From Pseudomonadota bacterium (GTDB taxonomy: Bacteria > Pseudomonadota > Alphaproteobacteria > Rhizobiales > Xanthobacteraceae): a DNA stretch of 12,877 nt. The notes under the pieces were generated by a model. It was given only the letters and a program-made list of their open reading frames with translations, did not search any database and had not been told where the DNA came from. The stretch spans positions 1 through 12,877 of the forward strand of contig JAKAMD010000057.1 of NCBI GenBank assembly GCA_021823875.1. The letters are read 5' to 3'. Below are positions 1-7,630 of the stretch, in pieces. Made by a program: the position numbers and the translations under genes. Within the stretch, counting starts at the first letter, position 1; every line of letters begins with the position of its first letter.

Positions 1-1723
1 TCTTCTTCATGGCGCGGGTGAAGAAGCGCGAATAGAGCAAGTGCAGGATCGCATGCTCGATGCCGCCGATATATTGGTCGACCGGCATCCAGGCGTTGGC
101 GATTGTCGGTGTGGTCGGTGCGTCCGCGTTCCACGGATCGGTGAAACGGATGAAGTACCAGGACGAGTCGACGAAGGTGTCCATGGTGTCGGTCTCGCGC
201 CGCGCTTCGCCGTGGCACGTCGGACACTTCACATGCTTCCAGGTCGCATGGCGGTCGAGCGGATTGCCCGGCACATCGAACGACACGTCTTCCGGCAGCG
301 TCACCGGCAGGTCCTCGGCCGGCGCCGGCACCACACCGCATTTCTCGCAGTGGATGACCGGAATCGGACAGCCCCAATAACGCTGGCGTGAAATGCCCCA
401 GTCGCGCAGGCGATAATTGACCTGGCGCTGCGCCACCGGCCGATTGCCGCGCGTCTCGCTCTCCAGGCGCTTCGCCACTTCTTCCTTTGCTTCCGCGATG
501 GTTTTGCCATCGAGGAAGCGCGAATTAATCATGCGGCCGTCGCCGTCATAGGCCGTCTTGGTGATGACGAAGGTGGCCGGGTCCTGTCCCTCGGGGCAAA
601 CCACCGGCGTATTGCCGAGGCCGTATTTGTTGACGAAGTCGAGGTCGCGCTGGTCATGCGCCGGGCAGCCGAAGATGGCGCCGGTGCCGTATTCCATCAG
701 GATGAAGTTGGCGACATAGACCGGCAGCTTCCAGTTCGGATCGAACGGATGCACCGCCTTGATGCCGGTGTCGAAGCCGAGCTTCTCGGCGGTGTCGATC
801 GCTTCCTGCGAGGTGCCCATGCGGCGGCACTGCTCGATGAACTCGGCGAGTTGCGGATTCTTCTTCGCCACCGCCGCCGCCAGCGGATGATCGGGCGACA
901 GCGCCATGAACTTGGCGCCAAACAAAGTGTCCGGCCGCGTGGTGAAGATCTCGAGTTCAGTTTCACCGCCAGGCGTTGTCGCCGGATCGAGCATGAAGCG
1001 GATGTGCAGGCCTTCCGAGCGGCCGATCCAGTTCTTCTGCATTAGCCGGACTTTTTCCGGCCAGCGGTCGAGCGTGTCGAGCGCCTCGAGCAGTTCCTGC
1101 GAATAGTCGCTGATCTTGAACACCCACTGGAACAGGTCGCGCTGCTCGACCAGCGCGCCCGAGCGCCAGCCGCGGCCGTCGATCACCTGCTCGTTGGCGA
1201 GCACGGTCTGGTCGACCGGGTCCCAGTTCACCTTGCGGTATTCGCGCGCGACCAGCCCGGCACCCAGGAAGTCGAGGAACATCTTCTGCTGGTGCTTGTA
1301 GTAGGCGGGGTCGCAGGTCGCCACTTCGCGCGCCCAGTCGAGGGAGAGCCCCATCGACTTGAGCTGCTTCTTCATGGTGGCGATGTTCTCGTAGGTCCAT
1401 TTCTTGGGATGGACCTTGCCGGCCATGGCAGCGTTCTCGGCCGGCATGCCGAAGGCGTCCCAGCCCATGGGATGGAGCACGGCGTGGCCGGCGGCGCGCT
1501 TATAGCGGGCGACCACGTCGCCCATGGTGTAGTTGCGCACGTGGCCCATGTGGATGCGCCCCGACGGGTAGGGGAACATCTCCAGCACGTAGTATTTCGG
1601 GCGCGGATCGTCGTTCCGGGTGGCGAAGATGCCCTTTTCGTCCCAGATCTTCTGCCAGCGGGCCTCGGCCTCGCGGGCGTTATAGCGCTCGGCGCGCTGA
1701 TTTTTCGGCGATTCGGCGGTCAT
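1..1723 (-). CDS. leuS: Leucyl-tRNA synthetase, N-terminal part (partial)
   Basis: Class I aminoacyl-tRNA synthetase that charges tRNA-Leu with leucine in the cytoplasm. About 574 codons are visible from the start; the rest, including the KMSKS loop and the anticodon-binding domain, lies beyond the left edge (the bacterial enzyme is usually about 860-880 residues). Reading the minus strand, the start ATG gives MTAESPKNQRAERYNAREAE. The HIGH signature appears as PYPSGRIHMGH, with HMGH at residues 58-61. The editing (CP1) domain is intact in what can be seen: a TTRPDT motif at residues 261-266 and HDQRD with Asp357, the counterpart of the editing aspartate of E. coli LeuRS. Cys pairs at 459/462 and 500/503 form a zinc-ribbon-like insert. 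After editing, the chain returns to the catalytic fold with RDWGISRQRYWGCPIPVI. The gene is divergent from the ABC exporter operon. The AG-rich tract before the start is only a weak ribosome site. Identity is secure. Confidence 0.97.
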   Translation of the reverse strand, partial: MTAESPKNQRAERYNAREAEARWQKIWDEKGIFATRNDDPRPKYYVLEMFPYPSGRIHMGHVRNYTMGDVVARYKRAAGHAVLHPMGWDAFGMPAENAAMAGKVHPKKWTYENIATMKKQLKSMGLSLDWAREVATCDPAYYKHQQKMFLDFLGAGLVAREYRKVNWDPVDQTVLANEQVIDGRGWRSGALVEQRDLFQWVFKISDYSQELLEALDTLDRWPEKVRLMQKNWIGRSEGLHIRFMLDPATTPGGETELEIFTTRPDTLFGAKFMALSPDHPLAAAVAKKNPQLAEFIEQCRRMGTSQEAIDTAEKLGFDTGIKAVHPFDPNWKLPVYVANFILMEYGTGAIFGCPAHDQRDLDFVNKYGLGNTPVVCPEGQDPATFVITKTAYDGDGRMINSRFLDGKTIAEAKEEVAKRLESETRGNRPVAQRQVNYRLRDWGISRQRYWGCPIPVIHCEKCGVVPAPAEDLPVTLPEDVSFDVPGNPLDRHATWKHVKCPTCHGEARRETDTMDTFVDSSWYFIRFTDPWNADAPTTPTIANAWMPVDQYIGGIEHAILHLLYSRFFTRAMKK

Positions 1724-1748
1724 TGGCGGGTCTTTCTAGAAGCCCGGG

Positions 1749-1777
1749 AGGTGACATGGAAGGGCCTCGGCCGTCAA
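1749..1777 (-). promoter_or_regulatory. Possible leuS promoter
   Basis: On the minus strand a good -35 hexamer TTGACG (1772-1777) is followed after 17 bp by TCACCT (1749-1754), a poor -10. Alphaproteobacterial housekeeping promoters often keep the -35 better than the -10, and the implied transcript start would be about 20 nt before the leuS start codon. This is inference from spacing and one good hexamer only. No comparably good promoter was seen for the divergent ABC operon in the same 150-bp gap. Confidence 0.27.
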
Positions 1778-1819
1778 CCGAACCCCTTGCCGGCCGTTGA
1801 GCCAGCGCAAAGGGTTACC

Positions 1820-1833
1820 AGCCGGTTCCGGCT
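1820..1833. repeat. Short palindrome in the leuS/ABC divergent gap
   Basis: AGCCGG, two bases, then CCGGCT form a perfect 14-bp inverted repeat about 40 bp before the start of the ABC ATPase gene. Its place in a divergent gap fits an operator, but a palindrome of this length made of G and C is easily met by chance in such DNA. No regulator gene lies next to it. Confidence 0.25.
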
Positions 1834-1873
1834 AGGCTTTTCGGGCGGTCCAAAAATGGGGTGCCAGGGTGTC

Positions 1874-2602
<729 letters not shown>

Positions 2603-2603
2603 T

Positions 2604-4970
2604 ATGATGAACGCGCTACATCGAAAATTGTTGCGCGATCTGGTGCGGCTGTGGCCGCAGGCGCTGGCGATTGCCTTTGTGTTGGCGGCCGGCGCGGCGA
2701 CGCTCATCCTCGGCATCGGCGCCTATGAGTCATTGTCGGAGACGCGCGCGGCCTATTACGAGCGCAATCGCTTCGCCGACGTGTTCGACGATCTCACGCG
2801 CGCGCCCAAGATCGTCGAGGACGAGATCGCGCGCATCCCCGGTGTTGCCTCGGTGGAAACACGCATCGCCAAGATCGCACTGCTTGATCTACCGAATGTG
2901 GCGGAGCCGGCCTCCGCCATGTTCGTGTCGATCCCCGACCTGCACGAGCAGAAGCTCAATCTCCTGTATATGCGCAGCGGGCGGTTGCCGCTGCCGGGCG
3001 ACGAGCACGAGGTGGTGGTGAGCGAGCCGTTCGCCAAGGCCAATCATTTCATCATCGGCTCGACCTTCAAAGCCATTCTCAACGGCCGCGAACGGACGCT
3101 GCGCGTGGTCGGCACCGCGCTGTCGCCGGAATTCATCTATTCGCTCGGGCCCTATGGCCTGATCCCGGACGACCGCCGTTACGGCATCGTGTGGATGCGG
3201 GAAAAGGCGCTGGCCGCGGCCTATGACCTGACCGGCGCTTTCTCCAGCGTGCATGTGAAGCTCACGCGCTCGGCATCGGAGGCGGAGGTGATCGAGCGGC
3301 TCGACGCCATCCTCTCCCGCTACGGGGGCTTAGGCGCGCATGGCCGCCGCGACCAGACCTCGCATGCCTTCCTCGATGCCGAGCTGTCACAGCTCAAGGC
3401 GATGAGCCGCATCCTACCGCCGGTGTTCCTGCTGGTGGCGGCGTTCCTGGTCAACATGACGTTGTCGCGGCTGATCCTCTTGGAGCGCGAGCATATCGGC
3501 CTGCTGAAGGCGCTCGGCTACAGCGGCGTCGCGGTGGGCTGGCATTACCTCGAATTCGCGCTGGCGATCGCGGTGGTTGGCATCCTGATCGGCATGGCCG
3601 CCGGCACTTGGCTCGGCTTCGGCATGACCCGGCTTTATGCCGAGTTCTATCACTTCCCGTTCCTCGTCTTCCAAACCGATCCGGCGATCTATGTGATTGC
3701 GGCCGGTGTCACGCTCGCCGCTGCAGCGGTCGGCGCCATGCGCGCGGTGCGCGACGTGGTGGTGCTGCCGCCGGCGGTGGCAATGTCGCCGCCGGCGCCG
3801 GCGATCTACCGCCGGCTGCTCCCAGAAGCATTCTACGCGGTGCTCAGCATTCCGCAGTCGCTCACCATGATGGTGCGCCATCTCATGCGCTGGCCGCTAC
3901 GCACGGTAAGTAGCGTGCTCGGCATCGCGCTGGCGGTGTCGGTGCTGGTCGGCTCGCTGTGGGCCTTCGGCTCCACCGAATTCATGATCGACGTCACCTA
4001 CAACCGCTCGGAACGGCAGCAGGCCACTATCAGTTTCGTGCGTGAGCGGCCGCTGTCCGCGTATTTTGACGCCCTGTCCTTGCCCGGCGTGATGGCGGCC
4101 GAGCCCTATCGCTCGGTGCCGGTGCGCATCTATTTCGGGCCGTTCGAGCGACGCGTTTCCATCACCGGTAAGCCGGCGGATGCGAATCTCAGCCGTGTGC
4201 TCGGCCCCGGCCTGAAACCGGTGCGGCTGCCGGAAAGCGGCATCGCGCTGAGCGACGCATTGGCGAAGATTCTTCACGCCAAAGTCGGCGATCTGGTCGA
4301 GGTGGAACTGCTGGAGCGCAACCGGCGCCGGGTGCAGTTACCGGTCACCGGTATCATCGAGGGCTATCTCGGCCTCAACGCCTACATGGCGCTGTCGGCG
4401 CTCAACGGGATGATGCGCGAGGGGCAGATCATCAGCGGCGTGCATCTGCTTTTTGACACCGATCGCCAGGATGCGCTGTATCGCCGCCTCAAGACCACGC
4501 CGATGGCGAATTTCATCGCGCTGCAGCGGGCCACACTGCAAAACTTTCGCCAGACCCTGCAGGAGAATCTCCTGGTCATGGTCAGCGTTTATGTGACGCT
4601 CGGCATGATCATCGCCTTCGGCGTCGTGTACAATTTTGCCCGCATTTCGCTGTCGGAGCAGGGCCGCGAACTGGCCAGCCTGCGCGTGCTCGGTTTCCAC
4701 AAGAGCGAGGTCTCGGCGATCCTGCTGGGCGAGCTGGCGATCCTGACGATCGTGGCGCAGCCGCTCGGCTGGGCGATTGGTCATTTCTTCGCCTGGGCAA
4801 TGGTGCAAGGCTTCGACAGCGAACTATATCGTGTGCCGCTGGTGGTGGAGCGCTCGGTTTATGCCTGGGCGAGCCTGATCGTGTTCGGCTCGGCGCTGAT
4901 TTCGGGCCTGATCGTGCGCCGGCGCATCGACCGGCTCGATCTCATCGAAGTACTCAAGACGCGGGAGTAA
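2604..4970 (+). CDS. ABC transporter permease, duplicated FtsX/MacB-type domains
   Basis: Inner-membrane permease of 788 residues, partner of the preceding ATPase. Two similar halves are visible, each with one helix, a large periplasmic loop and three more helices. First half: helix at about 18-42, periplasmic MacB-like domain about 43-265, FtsX domain with helices near 270-292, 316-340 and 360-382. Second half: helix at about 433-455, periplasmic domain about 456-650, FtsX domain with helices near 655-678, 703-728 and 752-773. The FtsX cytoplasmic turn appears twice, as LEREHIGLLKALGYSG (293-308) and SEQGRELASLRVLGFHKSEV (684-703). The C-terminus ends RLDLIEVLKTRE, the usual coupling end of these permeases. 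The start ATG (or the next codon, also ATG) lies one base after the ATPase stop with no clear ribosome site of its own, which suggests coupling. In this family mechanical force is passed to periplasmic partners rather than substrate crossing the membrane (MacB model); which applies here is unknown. Confidence 0.92.
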   Translation: MMNALHRKLLRDLVRLWPQALAIAFVLAAGAATLILGIGAYESLSETRAAYYERNRFADVFDDLTRAPKIVEDEIARIPGVASVETRIAKIALLDLPNVAEPASAMFVSIPDLHEQKLNLLYMRSGRLPLPGDEHEVVVSEPFAKANHFIIGSTFKAILNGRERTLRVVGTALSPEFIYSLGPYGLIPDDRRYGIVWMREKALAAAYDLTGAFSSVHVKLTRSASEAEVIERLDAILSRYGGLGAHGRRDQTSHAFLDAELSQLKAMSRILPPVFLLVAAFLVNMTLSRLILLEREHIGLLKALGYSGVAVGWHYLEFALAIAVVGILIGMAAGTWLGFGMTRLYAEFYHFPFLVFQTDPAIYVIAAGVTLAAAAVGAMRAVRDVVVLPPAVAMSPPAPAIYRRLLPEAFYAVLSIPQSLTMMVRHLMRWPLRTVSSVLGIALAVSVLVGSLWAFGSTEFMIDVTYNRSERQQATISFVRERPLSAYFDALSLPGVMAAEPYRSVPVRIYFGPFERRVSITGKPADANLSRVLGPGLKPVRLPESGIALSDALAKILHAKVGDLVEVELLERNRRRVQLPVTGIIEGYLGLNAYMALSALNGMMREGQIISGVHLLFDTDRQDALYRRLKTTPMANFIALQRATLQNFRQTLQENLLVMVSVYVTLGMIIAFGVVYNFARISLSEQGRELASLRVLGFHKSEVSAILLGELAILTIVAQPLGWAIGHFFAWAMVQGFDSELYRVPLVVERSVYAWASLIVFGSALISGLIVRRRIDRLDLIEVLKTRE
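4963..4967 (+). promoter_or_regulatory. Ribosome binding site of the adaptor gene (fixes a GTG start)
   Basis: GGGAG lies inside the last codons of the permease gene, 6 nt before GTG at 4974. This supports GTG as the start and means that translation of the adaptor begins within the permease message. Confidence 0.6.
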
Positions 4971-4973
4971 ATT

Positions 4974-6182
4974 GTGTTCGGCATAGCTGTCAGACGCGGC
5001 GTCATCGTGCTGATCGGATTGGGGATTGCCGCCCTGATCGTATGGGCGTTGTTGCCGCAACCGGTACCGGTCGACATGACGACGATCGGTCGCGGCCCGC
5101 TCGAAGTCACCGTCGAGGACGAAGGCATCACGCGTATCCGCGAGGTCTACACGGTGTCGGCGCCGATCGGCGGCAAGATGCTGCGCTCGCCGCGCGAGGT
5201 CGGCGACGAAGTCGAGGCGAACAAGACGCTGGTCGCTTCCATCGAACCGACGGCCCCGACCTTCCTGGACGTGCGCTCGCAGCGCGTCAACGAGGCTGCC
5301 GTGCAGGCGGCGCAAGCCGCGGTCGATCTGGCGGAAGCGAAGATCAAGGAGTCCAAGGCGCAGCTCGAATTCACGCGCAACGACCTTGCGCGCGCCGAAA
5401 AGCTCGCCGCCAGCAAAACGATCTCCGACCGCGCGCTGGAAAAAGCCAAGCTCGACGTCGACTCAGCGGAAGCCGCCGTCGCCAGCGCGGTGGCGACCCT
5501 GGAAGTGCGCCGGCGCGAACTGGAAAGCGCCAAGGCGCACCTGATCCAGCCGGGCGAGGTCAATGCGGCTGCGCACGCGGGTAACGACATCCAGGTCTAT
5601 TCGCCGGTCGATGGCCGCGTGCTCAAGATCATCACGGAGAGTGAGCAGGTAGTGCTGCCGGGCGCGCCGCTGCTCGAAATTGGCGATCCGCATGACTTGG
5701 AAATTGCCGTCGATTTCCTGTCGCGCGACGCCGTGCGCATCAAACCGGGCGATGTGGCGCGCATCGAGAGCTGGGGCGGTGACCAGATTCTTCCCGCCAA
5801 GGTCCGCCGCGTCGAACCGACCGGCTTCACCAAGGTCTCCGCGCTCGGCATCGAAGAGCAACGGGTCAAGGTGATCCTGGACTTCACCGGATCACCGGCC
5901 GAATGGCAGTCGCTCGGCCATAATTTTCGTGTCATCGCCCGCGTGGTGATCTGGCACAGCAATGACGCCTTGCAGGTACCGTTGGGGGCGCTGTTCCGCG
6001 AGGGTGACAACTGGGCCGTGTTCGTGGTGACGAACGGCCGCGCTGAGCGCCGGCTGGTCACCATCGCCGAGCGCAATCTGCATGCGGCGCGGGTGGTCGA
6101 GGGCCTGAAGGCCGGCAACGTGGTGGTCCTGCACCCGAGCGACCGGGTGCACGACGGCGTCAAGGTCACGCCGCGGGGCTAG
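4974..6182 (+). CDS. HlyD/RND-type periplasmic adaptor (membrane fusion protein)
   Basis: Adaptor expected to join the ABC permease to an outer-membrane channel across the periplasm. It has 402 residues. A single N-terminal membrane anchor spans about residues 9-27 with short basic flanks and no lipobox, so the protein stays anchored. A split lipoyl domain follows: first half about 55-92 (APIGGKMLRSPREVGDEVEA), second half about 205-236 (YSPVDGRVLKIITESEQVV). Between them lies a long Ala/Lys/Glu-rich alpha hairpin (about 103-190), strongly coiled-coil in composition. Beta-barrel and membrane-proximal domains run from about 240 to the end (DLEIAVDFLSRDAVRIKPGD; VPLGALFREGDNWAVFVV). It starts with GTG 3 bases after the permease stop, so it closes the operon. 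No TolC-like gene is in the window, so a channel encoded elsewhere is presumably used. MacA and DevB are the nearest known role models; the substrate is unknown. Confidence 0.92.
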   Translation: MFGIAVRRGVIVLIGLGIAALIVWALLPQPVPVDMTTIGRGPLEVTVEDEGITRIREVYTVSAPIGGKMLRSPREVGDEVEANKTLVASIEPTAPTFLDVRSQRVNEAAVQAAQAAVDLAEAKIKESKAQLEFTRNDLARAEKLAASKTISDRALEKAKLDVDSAEAAVASAVATLEVRRRELESAKAHLIQPGEVNAAAHAGNDIQVYSPVDGRVLKIITESEQVVLPGAPLLEIGDPHDLEIAVDFLSRDAVRIKPGDVARIESWGGDQILPAKVRRVEPTGFTKVSALGIEEQRVKVILDFTGSPAEWQSLGHNFRVIARVVIWHSNDALQVPLGALFREGDNWAVFVVTNGRAERRLVTIAERNLHAARVVEGLKAGNVVVLHPSDRVHDGVKVTPRG

Positions 6183-6241
6183 TCCGGTGGCGCGGCGGTC
6201 GCGCGCTTTCGAAAAGTGCGACAAGCTGGTATCTGGCTCGC

Positions 6242-6910
6242 ATGGCAACCACATCCACCACTGGCCTTGAAACCGTCCGCGCCGAGATCGCGCGCGCCTG
6301 CCGCGATGCCGGGCGCGATCCCAGCGACGTGACGCTAGTGGCGGTGTCGAAAACTTTCTCGGCCGAGCGAATCGAGCCGGTAATCGAAGCCGGCCAGCGC
6401 GTATTTGGCGAAAACCGCGTGCAGGAGGCCAAGGCCAAATGGCCGGCGCTGATGCAGAAACATCGCGGCATCGAGCTGCATCTGATCGGGCCGCTGCAAT
6501 CCAACAAGGCCAAGGAGGCGGTGGCGCTGTTCGACGCCATCCATTCGGTCGACCGGCCGAGCTTGTGCGAAGCGCTGGCCAAGGAGATCGCCAAGCAGGA
6601 GCGTTCGCCGCTGCTGTTCGTCGAGATCAATACCGGGGCCGAGCCGCAGAAAGCTGGCATCCTGCCGCAGGATGCCGATGCTTTCCTGGCGGCTTGCCGC
6701 GAGAAATATGGCCTGACCATAGCGGGCCTGATGTGCATTCCGCCGTTCGAGGAGGCGCCGGGCCCGCATTTCGCGCTCACCGCCAAGATCGCCAAGCGCA
6801 ACGGCTTGAAGCTGTTGTCGATGGGTATGAGCGCAGATTTCGCCACCGCCATCCAACTCGGCGCCACCCATGTCCGGGTGGGCAGTGCCATCTTCGGAGA
6901 GCGGCATTGA
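6242..6910 (+). CDS. YggS-family pyridoxal-phosphate homeostasis protein
   Basis: Cytoplasmic PLP-binding protein of the YggS/PROSC (PLPHP) family, with the alanine-racemase-like barrel fold but no known enzymatic reaction; in E. coli its loss disturbs vitamin B6 and amino-acid pools. The 222-residue length is normal. The PLP lysine is Lys37 in LVAVSKTF. Further family marks are FGENRVQEAKAKWPAL, HLIGPLQSNKAKEA, the SVDRPSL segment, FVEINTGAEPQKAG, LMCIPPFEE, LSMGMSADFATAIQLGATHVRVGSAIFGER; the SMGMSADF segment and the final VRVGSAIFG hold the PLP-phosphate site. The ATG has only a weak ribosome site, but the N-terminus matches the family's usual length. It lies 59 bp after the adaptor gene with no terminator seen, so it may be partly read through from the exporter operon. 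In many alphaproteobacteria yggS is found close to leuS; here the exporter operon lies between them. Confidence 0.95.
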   Translation: MATTSTTGLETVRAEIARACRDAGRDPSDVTLVAVSKTFSAERIEPVIEAGQRVFGENRVQEAKAKWPALMQKHRGIELHLIGPLQSNKAKEAVALFDAIHSVDRPSLCEALAKEIAKQERSPLLFVEINTGAEPQKAGILPQDADAFLAACREKYGLTIAGLMCIPPFEEAPGPHFALTAKIAKRNGLKLLSMGMSADFATAIQLGATHVRVGSAIFGERH

Positions 6911-7012
6911 CCGCTCTCGTCTTGGCCGGCCTTTCGTTGCCTTCCACGACTTCATAGATAAGCCATGAAAGTCCGGCCTAAGGTTGGGCGTGTTGGTGGA
7001 AAGTTGGTGTTC

Positions 7013-7627
7013 ATGACGGATCAATCCGAGCTTCAGCGTTGGGAACAACGCTTTGCCGCGCCGGGCTATTTGTTCGGCACTGCGCCGAACAAGTTTCTCA
7101 AAGACCACGCCCATCTGCTGAAGAAAGGGCAGAAGGCGCTGGCGATCGCCGACGGCGAAGGCCGCAACGGCGTGTTCCTGGCCGAGCAGGGGCTCGACGT
7201 GCTGTCGGTCGATTTTTCTCCCATCGCGCAGGAGAAGGCGCGCCGGCTCGCCGAGGAGCGCGGTGCCAGCCTGCGCTTCGAGCAGGCCGACATCATCCAT
7301 TGGGATTGGCCGGAAGCGGTCTTCGACGTGGTGGTGGCGATCTTCTTCCAGTTCGTCTTGCCGCCGGAACGCGACAAGATTTTCGCCGGCATCAAGAAAA
7401 CGTTGAAGCCGGGCGGTCTGCTGCTGCTCGAGGGCTATGGGCCGAAGCAACTCGAATACAAGACCGGCGGACCATCGAACCTCGCGCAGCTTTATACGCC
7501 CGAGCTGCTGGAGCAGGCGTTTGCCGATTTTTCATTGCGCCAGGTGCGCGCCTACGATGAGGTGATCGACGAGGGCCCGCGCCATTCCGGCATGTCGGCG
7601 CTGGTCGACCTGGTGGCGCGGAAGTAG
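7013..7627 (+). CDS. Class I SAM-dependent methyltransferase
   Basis: Small cytoplasmic methyltransferase with the Rossmann-like class I fold, here 204 residues. The SAM-binding motif I is ALAIADGEGRNGVFLA (residues 42-57), followed by the acidic residue at the end of strand 2, Asp67 in LSVDFSP. Motif II/III regions are QADIIHWDWPEAVFDVVVAIFF (split around residues 91-112) and the post-III segment LKPGGLLLLEGYGPKQ (131-146). The N-terminal WEQRFAAPGYLFGTAPNKFL resembles TehB-like and thiol/thiopurine-methyltransferase-like small-molecule enzymes, but nothing here fixes the substrate. An ATG 48 bp upstream (6965) is in frame and would give 220 residues; I prefer 7013 because a GGTGGAAAG tract precedes it and homologues that I recall begin shortly before the WxxRF segment. 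The gap from yggS is about 100 bp. The stop lies 3 bp from the stop of the convergent HerA-type gene. Confidence 0.85.
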   Translation: MTDQSELQRWEQRFAAPGYLFGTAPNKFLKDHAHLLKKGQKALAIADGEGRNGVFLAEQGLDVLSVDFSPIAQEKARRLAEERGASLRFEQADIIHWDWPEAVFDVVVAIFFQFVLPPERDKIFAGIKKTLKPGGLLLLEGYGPKQLEYKTGGPSNLAQLYTPELLEQAFADFSLRQVRAYDEVIDEGPRHSGMSALVDLVARK

Positions 7628-7630
7628 CGC

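Noticed and set aside
1292..1873. Long in-frame extension upstream of the ABC ATPase (would give 436 residues)
   Set aside because: It runs antisense over the start of leuS and through the intergenic gap, its translation has no family character, and the ABC domain begins normally just after the ATG at 1874. High GC explains the absence of stops.
6202..6220. Hairpin after the adaptor gene considered as an intrinsic terminator
   Set aside because: The 8-bp stem includes a G-T pair and is not followed by a T-run; it is too weak to claim an operon end.
6335..7450. 371-codon open frame on the minus strand over yggS and the methyltransferase gene
   Set aside because: It spans two well-identified genes and their gap on the other strand, and its translation has shadow-like composition.
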